Shown piece by piece: positions 39,401-51,800 of a DNA stretch of 64,000 nt. The stretch spans positions 346,501 to 410,500 of the forward strand of contig OZ024791.1 of the NCBI GenBank assembly GCA_964017065.1. Reading direction: 5' to 3'. Positions within the stretch are counted from its first letter, which is position 1. Each line of letters starts with the position of its first letter. Position numbers and translations under genes: made by a program. The stretch is from Haliclona indistincta (Eukaryota > Porifera > Demospongiae > Haplosclerida > Chalinidae). The notes under the pieces were generated by a model. It had not been told where the DNA came from and did not search any database. It worked only from the letters and a program-made list of their open reading frames with translations.

Positions 39401-42400
39401 ATACGATTTCTTCAAAGACTCACCGGTGAGTGTCAGTGTGGGATCATTAATGTGACAATGTGTTGCATGCGAGAAGAATGTATGTGCAGTATGTCTTGTG
39501 GTATGCATGTAGTAAGAGTTGCCATAGTAACGTGACATAGTATCACTGCATACCTCTAGGTGTGGCTTGTTAGCACCTTGTAGTCTACTTCCCTTCTTGT
39601 TTACCATTCATAGCATACAGAGTGTTTATTACTGCTTGCAAGGCCTTGTACAGCGGTTTTCAAAGATCTTGCAACAATCAACTGTCAACGGCCGACCGTA
39701 AACGAGGACTACGCATGCGCAATGTGATCTCAAAAGAATAGATGCAGCTCTCAGAGCTCTTGAGACAGCTAGGCAGCTCAAATCACAGTGGAAGGAAGTA
39801 GCAGACGTCTACTTCTAACTTCTCTGCGGGTGTACACAATTATTATCTTATCACAGACAGAGTTACGAACACGCATGCGTGCGACGCTTGACGGTACGGT
39901 ATTGCAAGATCTCGGTAAAGTGTAGAGTGGAGTATAGACCGTAAAATGTGGCGCACTAATAATAATTATGTTAAAATGTCTTTGATCATGCTCCATTGTG
40001 TGAATAAATACCAGTGACTTGACACATTAGTGACTGCAAGGTGACGCTTTACACTCAAATCTTCCTTGCAACAAGTAATAAAACCTCTTTACATAGTAGC
40101 ATGTTAGTAGTAGTGTATACATAGTAGCATGTTAGTAGTAGTGTATACATAGTAGCATGTTAGTAGTAGTGTATACATAGTAGCATGTTAGTAGTAGTGT
40201 ATACATAGTAGCATGTTAGTAGTAGTGTATACATAGTAGCATGTTAGTAGTAGTGTATACATAGTAGCATGTTAGTAGTGTATACATAGTAGCATGTTAG
40301 TAGTAGTGTATACATAGTAGCGTGTTAGTAGTAGTGTATACATAGTAGCGTGTTAGTAGTAGTGTATACATAGTAGCATGTTAGTAGTAGTGTATACATA
40401 GTAGCATGTTAGTAGTAGTGTATACATAGTAGCATGTTAGTAGTAGTGTATACATAGTAGCATGTTAGTAGTAGTGTATACATAGTAGCATGTTAGTAGT
40501 GTATACATAGTAGCATGTTAGTAGTAGTGTATACATAGTAGCGTGTTAGTAGTAGTGTATACATAGTAGCATGTTAGTAGTAGTGTATACTATTATCATT
40601 AGCAGTAATTCTACCATTTTGGGTTCTTGTAGGTCGATAAGGAGTGGAGAGTGGTTACCTCATATTCTGACAAGCATCCAGTGACCCTCTCTAGGCCGGT
40701 AGATCTACTAGAGTCTCAGCCACGCCCTCTGGAATTTGACGAACGACTTCACAAATCATTGAACTCTGAACTGAAATATCTTTACACAGCAATCACACGT
40801 GCCAAGTGTAATCTTTGGCTGTACGATGCTAGTGAATCCAAGCGCCTGCCGATATTTGATTACTGGGTACGTAGAGGACTAGTAAGGGTCGTAAAGATGG
40901 GAGAGAAGGAGGAGGATGACAAGGTGCTGTTCACAGCTACCTCCACACCAGAACAATGGCAGCTTCAAGGTGACTACTTCAAGCGGAAGGGACTCTGGGA
41001 GCCGGCCATGAAGTGCTATCATAAAGCAGGCGCTACGCTCCAGGAGAAAGAAGCAGAGGCACACCTGTTTGTTCAGAAAGGAAAGAAGGCTCAGTCGATT
41101 CATGAGAAGCAGATGTTGTTTGAGAAAGCCGCTGAAGCGCTTCTTCTATGTGACTATAGAGAACATGACGTCAAATATCTCTCAAATGCTGCCACATGCC
41201 TCAAGATTGCCAAAAAGTACTCCGAAGCAGCCAAACTATATGATAAGCTTGGCAAGGTATGTTGACTGCATGTGTCTTTATAGTTTCACATGTTCTGCAT
41301 GCGCTCTATGTCTTAGATATTATGGCATTACGTATCATTATATTACTATTTGTCATTGTCTTTAGCGAGACCATGCCATGCGTTGTTTTATGAAAGGAAA
41401 GGATCACGCCAACATTGCCAAACTGAAGGAAGAAGAATCAGACTATTCTTCAGCTGTACGAACTTATGCCGAATCCAACAAGAGAATTGAAGCTCTCGAA
41501 TTGGCCAACAAATACACACACCAGGGCCACAAGCTGGATGCTGATGTCAGCTTGCTGCAGCTAGCTTCCCAGTATGCCAAATACTATGCTCACAGACGAG
41601 ATGAACTGAACCTACGGAAAGTCATAGTACATATTGCCGATCCTCTGATGAAGGGAGCGTATTTGAAACAGGCCGAGCTGTATGAAGAAGCTGTGGACAT
41701 ATACTACAAGGCTGATTTGATACCAGAAGCTGATCATCTTGCCTCAGCACAAGAGCTGTATGACACCGCCATCACGTGGGCTAAGAAAGGAGGGAGAAAG
41801 ACACGAGCAACCATGCTTGTATTGGAGCAGTGTACTGCGCTTATCTGTAATAAACACCAGATTGACGATGAGCTCAAGACCACTCTACAACGACTCACAA
41901 GGAACAGTAACTTGTCTGTTAAAGCTTTGTCTTCTTTGCTCTTTGGAAGAGCTTTCAACTCAGTCGACATGTGTCAGCAAGCATTAGTGCTGTATCGATC
42001 AGTAGGTGGTAATACAGTGGGTCAACTAGAAGCTTTCAATCAGATAGTACGCTTGAACAATGATGTAGAGTGTCAGCAAATTGTCATCCATTGTGTTCTT
42101 GCAAATGACTTGGCATCGTCATTCCGTAGCTCACAGAAATCGGCTTCTTTTGTCAAGAGCCTACATCTAGCTCAAGAGTTCTATCATCTTGAACGTGGGG
42201 AGGAGGTGTACCTTACTCCAAGGGCTCAGAATATATGGTTACCTGGAGCCATTCGTGCTGCTAGTTGTAGAGAGAAGCTGCTGGATGATGATGGTATGAT
42301 GAGGTTATTGCCTGACAAGGTGCACAAATTACTCGCTGAACACTTTGGTTCAATTTGGAAGGGTTGGTTGGTAAAGACAGAACTGGACAGGAAGATACAA

Positions 42401-45067
42401 CAGCAACTAGACAAGTGTCCGTTTCATGGTGACTTATTGAGGAACGGCTACTTGGTTCACTCCAATCATGGTTACTCTGCCGATCAGCTGAAGGTGTATC
42501 TGGAGATATTGGAACTTGATCTGCAAACAAGACAACTAGTCAATCCCAAGGAGCTGGAGAACAGGTTCAATGAACTACAGGTGAAGTTGATGTCTTCTCG
42601 AGTGATTGTGAGTATTCCGTACGCTAAGCAACACAAGGTTCTGCTCGGAAAATCTAAAGTATTTTGTAGCCAACTCAAGATCTTTTATGATCGAGTGTTC
42701 AAAAATCTGAAGAAGGCATCGTTTGATGATGTCTACTGTTGCTGGCGTATTGACTGCCTAGTAAAGGGACAAGCTGAAGATATGGAGATTGATCTTCAAG
42801 AGTTTGCTGAAAAGCATGGGTCTAATAAGCCAGAGGAGTCTGGTTTTACCTTGGTTAGGGGGAAGTGGGTAGGCAATGAACCCATCCATAACCACTACTT
42901 TTGGTTCTGGCTTCGAGCTTGTTCTATCATCAACAAAGAGCACGTCGTGTTGCCCGCTATAAAATGCGTTCACTACTTTCTTCAGATCGTTGCTCGGAGG
43001 AGAAAGCTTCGAGAGTCCATGTCAGTCGCTAACTTTGTCGATATAGTCGGTCTCTGCACATCAGGGCTAGTCGGCTTGATCAACCTGGCCTATCCCGACC
43101 AGAACCTGCTCCTTCCAGCGTTGTATCAACATACTGTGCAAGTATTTGACCTGTTCAATTCTGCTGGACCAAAGAACACATGGTTCTTGTCAACGTGTTT
43201 GGAGCAGGTGAACAGAAAGTTCAGAATGAATCATATTAGCAAAATGAGGGCTGAAGTGGTCGAATATCTTTTCAAGTATCTTGATTTGCTTGTTGGTCGT
43301 ACTCATGAATGGTGCCACATCCTCAGAGAAGCTCTTGACCCAGCCAGCGGCTGTATCCCTGATGGTTCTGCTATGCACTGTCTTGTTCTGTGTCTCACGC
43401 TGGTTGCTAACTTGCTGGTTATAAAGATGGATCATTTCAAACACCAGCTGTCTACTGTACTAGCTGACATATGTCACCATCTTCATATCATGATATGTGG
43501 CATGGACAGCCCTACCTCTGTCCCCCAACATCTTCTTGATGCTTATAATGAGCTCACATGTGCCAACAGTGTGGCCGATCTCTTTGAAGTGATTCAGCAT
43601 CTTATGGCGGCTTTCGGCTATAGCAACAAATTCTGTCAAGCTGTCTCAAATAAAAATTCTTGGGGAGTTGAATTAATTGAAGTTTCTTTTCCTTCTTCAG
43701 CACTGTCCAAACTAAAATTTGAAGCTCTTTCTTCTTTTGCCAAGATTTTACCACAGCATCCTAACAGTGACCACAAACCAGGGCAGTCTTCACCAAAGCC
43801 TCCGTCCAAGTCTGCTGCTTCACCACAGCCTCCACGTAAGTCGTCAGTTGCTTCGCCAAGACCTCAACACAAGTTGGTTGAACCTCCTCCGGCCAAGCTT
43901 CCTCCAAACCATCTACCTGTACAATCACAACCCTCTCAACCTTCATTTGTACCAGCGGTATCTCCTTCTGTACCAGCCATCTCTCCTTCTGTACCAGCCG
44001 TCTCTCCGGTATTTTCATCTCAGCCTCTTTCAGTACAGACAGTTCCATCACAGCAGCCTCATCATGAGCAGCCAGCTCCATCACAGGCCCCTCCCCCTCC
44101 CATGCCACCGGTAGCACCACACACTAACATTCAACCAGTGTATTCAGCACAGCCTCCTCCTTCATCCATTCCAGCGTTTCCAGCCCATCCAATGCATTTA
44201 CAACCTGCCAATCCACAATTCTCCTACCATCAACAGCAACAAGGCTTGCAGGGTAATCCATACCACTTCCCTAATGCATTTGGTCATCCTATCTCGAGGC
44301 AAGCAGATCCATTCTCTATGAGTTATATCGACCCAACCTCATTGCCTCCTGGCTACACACCTGATGGCATTCCTCAAGAGTGGGAGGACGAGCTGGCTGG
44401 AATAGAGTTTGATGAAGAGGTAGAGCACATGGTCACCCCCCAGCCAGCTGGACCAGCAACCAGTGCTGCAGATAGGAATCAGCGCTTTAAATCCAAGGAC
44501 AGCAGTATGTTGATCGACGAACACTACTGCAGTGTGTGTGGAGTCAGTCTAGACACCGCTGATGGCGAGCCCAGACCCAAGGGAAGAATGCGGACTTTTC
44601 GAGAGCACATTCTTTTGCCATCTCACCAACAGAATCTTCAGTCATTCAAACTCTTCCAGCAAGCTAAATCAATGACCTACGACCACTTGGTTGATAGTGT
44701 AAACATTGCTCTGTCTGAGGCCACTCAAGTAGATAGTGTCAGCGTTGAGACTATGATTACGCAATGCAAGTCTGACCTTCATTTCTCTGAACAGCAGCTT
44801 GCTGAACTGAGCAAGAGACAGCTTTGGAAAGATGCCTTCAGGCATGTTGATACTTTCTCTCAAATGCTCAGGCTACACTTGGAACAGATCCAAGCAGAGA
44901 GTGCACGAGAACGACGAGGCCAATCCGAGGTATCGATCCAGCGAAGACGTGCTACTAACTTGAAGGATGAGGACATGTGGGTCGACGATGATGATGACGA
45001 TTACTTTGATAATATTGATCCAAAGAATAAGAGAGAGAAGGAGCAACAAAGAAAGAAGGGAAATTAA
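28425..45067 (+). CDS. TRANK1: TRANK1-like TPR/ankyrin/UvrD-helicase protein
   Basis: Exons with consistent phase: 31097-32017, 32464-32594, 32729-32935, 33136-33405, 33508-33694, 35431-36348, 36526-39425, 40633-41256, 41366-45067, about 3,285 residues. Upstream exons near 28425-28680 and 29033-29233 carry a TPR unit but are broken. Two TPR+ankyrin-like modules come first, then a Lys-rich linker. The superfamily 1 helicase core follows: Walker A GRSGTGKTT (37872-37898), motif II YIDEVQD (38838-38858), LFLTGDTAQS, VNFRSHAG (about 39067), FEAKGLEFDD (about 39364) and, across an intron, YTAITRAK (about 40782). The next 1,200 residues are helical TPR-like, then a Pro/Gln-rich region and a C-X2-C...H-X5-H motif (CSVCG...REHILLPSH, about 44526-44630). 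The ATPase motifs look intact; the substrate of the family is not known. The vertebrate name is used for best resemblance only. Confidence 0.85.
29281..29732. repeat. 21-bp minisatellite in TRANK1-like intron
   Basis: Units TTGCTATGGTGATAGTACAT(G) with CTGTGG, ACACG and AATACC variants, about 20 copies, starting 47 bp after the donor of the 29033-29233 exon. Confidence 0.9.
29873..30042. repeat. Direct duplication of about 85 bp
   Basis: 29873-29958 and 29959-30042 are head-to-tail copies beginning GTTTGCATTCAATTCAAACT and ending ACCAACCCATTGTCT. Confidence 0.9.
30055..31080. repeat. 50-bp minisatellite, about 20 copies
   Basis: Units with core GTTTGAGGCTTGTCAGCTCA and TGTATTGTAGCTAGCTAACA. 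The last units are shorter (TAGCTATCTTGACTTG), and the final one runs directly into the CTCTTCTCCAG acceptor at 31096. Confidence 0.93.
31097..32935 (+). other. Ankyrin-like half of module 1 (TRANK1-like gene)
   Basis: Exons 31097-32017, 32464-32594 and 32729-32935 encode the ankyrin-like half of module 1. Landmarks recur in module 2: CTGLLPEVYDCDKG, KSGLAVALP, HAATKL, CSRYGFPANGRVV, GQTPYHL and YGIDIDLRDDNGKKAEAY. Confidence 0.8.
32018..32300 (+). repeat. Minisatellite made of the exon's own donor site, 11 copies
   Basis: The donor of exon 31097-32017 reads CTA|GTGAGTATAACC. GTGAGTATAACCCTATCA is repeated 11 times, spaced 21 or 27 nt apart in the first part and 28 nt later. The first copy is the junction donor; the rest are intronic decoys. 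Confidence 0.93.
33086..33130. repeat. (CT)n microsatellite before exon 33136
   Basis: About 40 bp of CT repeats forming the polypyrimidine tract of the CTCAG acceptor. Confidence 0.9.
33418..33475. repeat. (GT)n microsatellite
   Basis: About 55 bp of GT repeats a few bases after the donor at 33406 in the TRANK1-like gene. Confidence 0.92.
33818..35343. repeat. 35-bp minisatellite, about 44 copies with higher-order blocks
   Basis: Unit GACCCTCTGTGAGGCCGTTA plus GTACCTGCTACTAGT. Five variants differ at CTCT/CTAT and GAGG/GGGG/GTGG, and their order repeats in blocks. The array fills most of the intron between exons 33508-33694 and 35431-36348. Confidence 0.94.
40094..40588. repeat. 28-bp minisatellite, about 18 copies
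   Basis: Units TACATAGTAGCATGTTAGTA plus GTAGTGTA with 25-bp and CGTG variants, in the intron between the helicase exons 36526-39425 and 40633-41256. Confidence 0.93.
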
Positions 45068-45808
45068 GGAATCTCTTTGGGTGTTAACTATCTTGTTATT
45101 GCATGTATCCATTATTATTTACTGACTCTATGCCGGTGTATTTATTCTTTAAGTGTAATTGTTTGTTAGCATAATGCCGGATCATAGCCTGTTTGTTAGC
45201 ATAATGCCAGATCATAGCCTGTTTATGACTGTACTTTCCATTGTTTACTTTCGTTACGATGTTCTGATAAATACCATGTTATTCCCATTGTGACCGCATA
45301 TTTTCTAAACGACGTTATTCATTGCTTTGAGCCCACGTGTAGTAGAAGGCATAGTTATCATAAATCGCCACTGCCTGTCCCACGCGCGCCCTGCGTGCTC
45401 CATAAATGGGAGAATGTTTTGAAGATTATGGCTTCAATACTTCAACCAGCAAGCATCCAAGTCACGCCAATTTGTCTTGTCTCGTCTAACCACGCGAGTA
45501 AATTTACCATATCGCCAATACATTAGTAAATACAGTCCTGAATCATTTAGCTCTCTCGGTAGATCAGTAGCCTAGAGGTAGCCACACTGCTAGTACCTGG
45601 TGTCAGTTTCTACTGGAATCCTTTGAAAGTGCATGCAGCTGATTGTCGGCGCTGGACCACATCAATGAGTGAGCCCGGGAAGTTGCCGCATTGAGTGCTG
45701 CACCTAGTACCTACACGTCGCCGTATCATCATTGGCGCTCATTGAGTGTTGGCAGTTCAGTTGATTTGATAGTGCAGTACTTCAGCAGAGAAGAAGCCCT
45801 TTGTTAAT
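45068..45808. other. Intergenic between TRANK1-like gene and Rab11-FIP
   Basis: Same-strand gap of 741 bp. It holds a short direct repeat (GTTTGTTAGCATAATGCC twice near 45162-45210). No gene seen; the right part is presumably promoter and 5' untranslated region of the next gene. Confidence 0.45.
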
Positions 45809-48800
45809 ATGAGCTACTCGTGGGTCCCGTCTCATCTACGGGTCGTCGGTGAGTCAAGCGATTATGAAATGGTGCCTGCTTGCATCCTAGTGTATTGTAT
45901 TGCATTGCTGTATGTAGTGTGCTTGCCCTTGTCTGTGCGGTTGGCTTGTTAAGCTAGGAGAGACTGATACATTTTTTGTAAGACAATGCTAGGGCTATGA
46001 ATAGAGATTCCATTCATCTAGTTGGATATTAATTGCCGCAGGAATGCGAAGCATTGCGACCGCATCATTAATTTTGTAGTACTAGTACTAAGTGCTTTCT
46101 CTTTTTCTCCTCCCAATACACCTCCTTCTTCCTGTCGGCTCTGCTCAGTGCACCAGACCAGGGACCTACTGAACAGAAGCAAGAGCGGTGAGTCTACCAT
46201 ACTATCTAGTCCTCTCTCGGCTCATTGCCAGTGTGTGCGACTTGAGCGTGTGTAGTCGCGCGGCACTCGCGTGGTGTGCTCTGAATCGTGCGTGGTTGAA
46301 AACTGGCTAGCAGCACTACCAAGGCGAGTGCTGGCTCGTTACTGTAGCGGTGTGTAGTAGCGCTGTGTGAGTTTCAGCTAGATAGATAGAGTCGAGCGAG
46401 CTGGTGTGAAACGGTATCGAGTGTGGTATAATGTTGTACTAACCGGTACTCCCTGGTGTGCTGTGAAATGATAAACATTGTTGATGGATCACTGCTGTGT
46501 GTGAAGCTAGAATAAGCAGTCATGGACTGGCTGTATGTTCGTTCTTATGCTTGAGATATTTAGTTTAGTGTAGATTGCTGACAGTGGTGTGTTGTAATCA
46601 CCACAGTGTGTCGCCTTGGGAACTAGTGCTAATACCTCTCAGTGTTTGTTATCACCCTGTAAATAGCCTCCCTTCCTTCCTTCCTCCTATAGTCTCTGGA
46701 GAGGTATACACACAGTTGAGCATTGAACAAGAACAGGTGTCTACAGCAGTGCTGCCGAGAACCATCGATGCACTCATCTGGGATCAGACATTTGAGATGT
46801 AAGTCATATACACAGCGCATATACACGGACAGGTAGGCAAGCTGTGTACAGGTAGGCAGCCAGGCAACTTGTGTACAGGTAGGCAAGCTGTGTACAGGTA
46901 GGCAAGCTGTGTACAGGTAGGCAAGCTGTGTACAGGTAGGCAAGCTGTGTACAGGCAGGTAGGCAGGTAGGCAACTTATGTATAGGCAGGCAGGTAGGCA
47001 AGCTGTGTACAAGCTGTGTGTGCCTCGTCACAGGAACTAATGATTGGTGTAAATATTCGTGATCTATGGGTTCAGTTTCATAATAGTATTGGAGGAGCTC
47101 TAATAATACCTGAGCATTGTCATTGAGGTTTATTAGATCAATATATCAGTGGGTCTTTGATGTTGTGTATTGCTGAGCAACACAGCCCAGCTTGATGGTG
47201 TGTCGTCTATGATAACCAGTTGTATCACAGAGCACCCACTCTCAGACCTGTGTGTCTACTACTATATTGTAGCAGGTCCTGATAAGCTGCCGCACGTAAC
47301 AATGATACCATGTACACATCTACCTGCGCTGTCCACACATCACTAGCCATGTTGATGTTGTCCTTGAATGGCAGTTAGTTGCTGTTTGTCATCGCACATG
47401 AGCTGAAGCACATCTTATTGTTGTAAACATCAGTGGAATAGGGTGCATGCTACTGAGTGGGAGGCGGCTAGTAATGGATTGTATGTCAATGGCTACCTAG
47501 AAAATGTAATCTCACTAATCTGTTTGTTAGTGAGTAGCACATTGTGGTTAGCCAGCAGCACGCAGGTGGTGTCTGCTGATACACTAGCTTCACAGGAACT
47601 GCGTGTCATTATCAGTGAAGTGGTTTCCTCCTATGCTGCTCAATATGGCTGCTGCTGATGCACAGGGCGCCTGGTTATAATAGCCACATCCTTGATGTGC
47701 TTTCCGTTCAAAATTTTGTTATAGCTAGTGATGTTCATTCTTGACATGCCAGCAGCCTTTCATCTGTTTATACCTACAGCTGGTTGGACCCAGCCCCACG
47801 CACCTTACCTAGTCAGTGATCACAGTAACAAAATATATCAGTCTAGGCTGTGGATTGTCAGTCCCTGTGACACAGTCTCTGCTGTAGATTGTCAGTCCCT
47901 GTGACCACAGTCTCTGCTGTAGATTGTCAGTCCCTGTGACCACAGTCTCTGCTGTGGATTGTCAGTCCCTGTGACACAGTCTCTGCTGTAGATTGTCAGT
48001 CCCTGTGACCACAGTCTCTGCTGTAGATTGTCAGTCCCTGTGACCACAGTCTCTGCTGTAGATTGTCAGTCCCTGTGACCACAGTCTCTGCTGTGGATTG
48101 TCAGTCCCTGTGACCACAGTCTCTGCTGTAGGTTGTCAGTCCCTGTGACCCACAGTCTCTGCTGTAGATTGTCAGTCCCTGTGACCACTGTAGATTGTCA
48201 GTCCCTGTGACCACAGTCTCTGCTGTAGATTGTCAGTCCCTGTGACCACAGTCTCTGCTGTGGATTGTCAGTCCCTGTGACCACTGTAGATTGTCAGTCC
48301 CTGTGACCACAGTCTCTGCTGTAGATTGTCAGTCCCTGTGACCACAGTCTCTGCTGTAGATTGTCAGTCCCTGTGACCACAGTCTCTGCTGTAGATTGTC
48401 GCTCCCTGTGACTACAGTCCATGTTGCTGTATCTGACATATCGCCTTTATCCTCTCCTTCTCTTTCTCTAGTCCTCTTATGAGACTGGACTCTACTCTCC
48501 ACATCACTGTCAGACAAAAGAGCAAGATAAAGAGTGATGATATATTAGGCTACGTACTCATTCCTCTCAACAACCTCACTGTCTCAACTCGACCAATCAA
48601 AAACTGGTATAAACTTGGCGCCCGACCTGGTAAAGTAAGCACTAAGCTACGCGGAGATCTCTTACTGACCATTAGCTTTGCATCAAAGTGGAATAACACA
48701 CCAGACATGAATGGAGAAGAAGGGTTTGAAAGCAGAGGGAGTCGTAGTCTACAGCGATCTCGATCAGAGAAGGGACGAGGGAACAAGGACTCGCCCAGAC

Positions 48801-51800
48801 CTGATAAACAGAAGCTAAAGGAGCGACTTGGTGGTGTGTTTCGTCGGTCATTTAGACGCAAGAACCCTCAAGTATTTGAAGACTGTAACAAAGACTTCAC
48901 CAACTTCACTGTGCATACCCCAGACTCTCCTCCCACTCCTCGAGATAAACGAAAGAGACTCAGTCTGCAACTGCCTCGGAAAAATGGCGGCAGTCCAACC
49001 TTCCTGAGTAGCGCCAGCAGTTCAACAGAATCAGACTCACCTCTCACTCCACAGGCAATGACACGGCTGTCCATGTTTGATGAGGCATCTGACCTAGCCA
49101 AGTCCAGTGGAGTGGTTGATCTCTTGAGAGCTGATCCCGCTGTACGTCGGGAACAGGCTCGAGCTGAGCTGAAGGAGAAGGCAATGGAGGATACTAACAG
49201 TCATCGCCAGGTGAGATAGTCTGGGATGGGATGGTGGAGGAAAGAATTATTGGTTTATAGTAAATTTGGTGACAGAATTCCAAACCCAATTTTGCAGTAA
49301 TTGGTGTTGTATTTGATGTTTATTGTGATGGATGATAATGTATAGCTCTGTGTATTGGCTGTACTTAGTTAGTGAAATATGATTAATGGACTCAAGAGCC
49401 CATATCAAGAGAGTTGTGAGTAAAATGGTTAGACCAAGCAGCTCTTGTTTACACTGCAATATAGCATTGGTCAGCTTCTGTCAACCACTAGCTGCATTGG
49501 TCAACCACTAGCTGTATTGGTCTACTTCTGGCTGCAGTGGTGGTCATGCATGCTGACTCACTGGGTGTAGTATACCTGTTGGTCATGTGACTACAGTGCT
49601 AGTCATGGCGGGTGTGTGCCCATTGGTCAGCTACTGTCATGTGACTGCAGTGCTGGTGTGTACCCATTGGTCAGCTACTGTCATGTGACTGCAGTGCTGG
49701 TGTGTACCCATTGGTCAGCTACTGTCATGTGACTGCAGTGCTGGTGTGTACCCATTGCTCAGCTACTGTCATGTGACTGCAGTGCTGGTGTGTACCCATT
49801 GGTCGTGTATCTGTGTTGCTGTGTTATGGTGTTAGGGTGTGTTGGTCAGTGGTGGTTTGCTGTGTGTCAACATGATCACCTCACACAGTGTCTACTGTTG
49901 TGGTGTGAGCGTAGGCAGATACAGTAGCAGTGTGGGGACGAGAGAGATAAGTTTGGTAGTGTGGTTATGTGTGATAAGTGAGTGTGTGAGGAGAGTGAGT
50001 GAGTGAGTGATATTATGTGTTAGTATAGCTGTGTGGGTGAGCTGGATAACATGTCCATTGTTGTTTTGATGGCGTGGAATGCCTGTATGTACACAGTTAG
50101 GTCACAATATTGTCATTGATTGAAGACATAATTACAGCGCTCTCTGAATAGAGAGGATATGAATCATTGTCCCGTGTGTGTACTGATGTGTCTCTGGTCG
50201 TATATGCTGTAGAAAACCTATTATCTTGTCAACCTTGAGCATTAGCACTTGAGTATGATGTCAGATTTGAAATTAATCTCAAGTTTTCTCTGTTTTTCTA
50301 CAGAGCCCTATCTTCAAGGCTCAGTCATACAGGCGGCGACGCCCACTCGGCATGCACGGGACGCTACCTAAAGATCACAAGTATCACGACTCATCTCTTG
50401 ATGCACCTCATGATGAGGCGGGACTGACTCCGCCCCCTGCCCGCAAAGAGTCACCAATCACCTATCGAGCCAGGGCAAGCTTCAGACGCAGCCGACCATA
50501 CAGTACGAGTCAAGAGTCCACAGAGGAGGACAGGCATGTCACTCCTGTACCAGATGCTTGCTCAAGTACTGACCACACCCACACACAGCTGACCAATGGA
50601 GTGAGTGATACCGATGCTCACTCAAGCTCACCCAGTCATGAGACTCCTGATTCTGCTGATGGCAAGTCAAACCTTCGACCTCGCGTACTTCTGTTCTCTG
50701 AGACCTCGGCTCCTGTTGATCACAAACCAGCTCCTCCTCATGTAGTCTTGAGGAAGACAGCATCGATGGCTTCTGGTCATCGAAAACTGACGAGAGAAAA
50801 TTTTCCTTCTCAGTTTGACAGTGCTAGTCTGAAACGTCGCTCGGCAGATATTGCTGAGCTGTTAAGACTCCAATCCACTCAGGGCAAGCATGATGGTCTC
50901 GCTAACGTGCGGAACTTCTCACGGCTATTGCAACAGCAGAGACTCAAGTCAGGCAGTAGCACTAACATGACTGATCGACCGAGTGACCCAGCAGCATCAG
51001 ATACTAGCTGGGAGGCACAGTACAGAGAACCGCTGGACAGCAACAGCTCTGCCACCGATAATGTCTTCCCTCTTCCTGATCCTTCAATCGAAGTAGACGA
51101 CTATTGTGTAAACACACCTCCACTACTGACTCCGCCCACTTCTGCTACACTGGATAACTGTCCGAGAAGAACCTACTCACCGTCACCCTCTCCTGAGCTC
51201 CGCCAAGTCATGGAGGAGGAGGAGGAAGAGGACAAGAAGTCTGACGAAGAAGATGGAGGCAGCACGACTGCAGGATCGAGAGTGAAACACACAGTAGCTT
51301 ACAAACCTAATCACACGAGGCAGTCAAGAGGTTAATAATGATAGACTGTACTATCTGCTTGTGTGTTAACACCTTCCTTCTTTCTCAGGTTATCAACCCA
51401 TGTCACTCTTCCCTCCTTCAATGTCCTCTCGTTCAGTAAGAGACCACACCCAGTCTCCGCCTATCACCACCTCTACCCGGGGTCGCACTACTCCACCTCA
51501 TCATACTGCAGCTGTTAGCAATGGCGCGGTACGTACCAGTGACTACAAACAGCGAAGAAAAACACCGCCATCGAAAACTGTGACAAAACAACAAGAAGCC
51601 AAGCAACCTGCAAGACCACCTCCTCCAAAGATATCCTATGACACGGGTTCTCTACCAAGGCGCCCCAAGCAAGGAGAAGGAAGAGGTGGAATAAAAAGAG
51701 CACTAAGTTTTTATCAGGAGAACAAACGACAAGCACAACTGGTGAGAGAGAGACATGGGCAAGCAGGGAAGGACTCTGTTACTGCTACACGAAGTGCTGG

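Noticed and set aside
44120..44300. Gln/Pro-rich segment near the TRANK1-like C-terminus as a separate gene
   Set aside because: It lies in the same uninterrupted 3.7-kb exon and frame as the flanking helical and zinc-motif regions.
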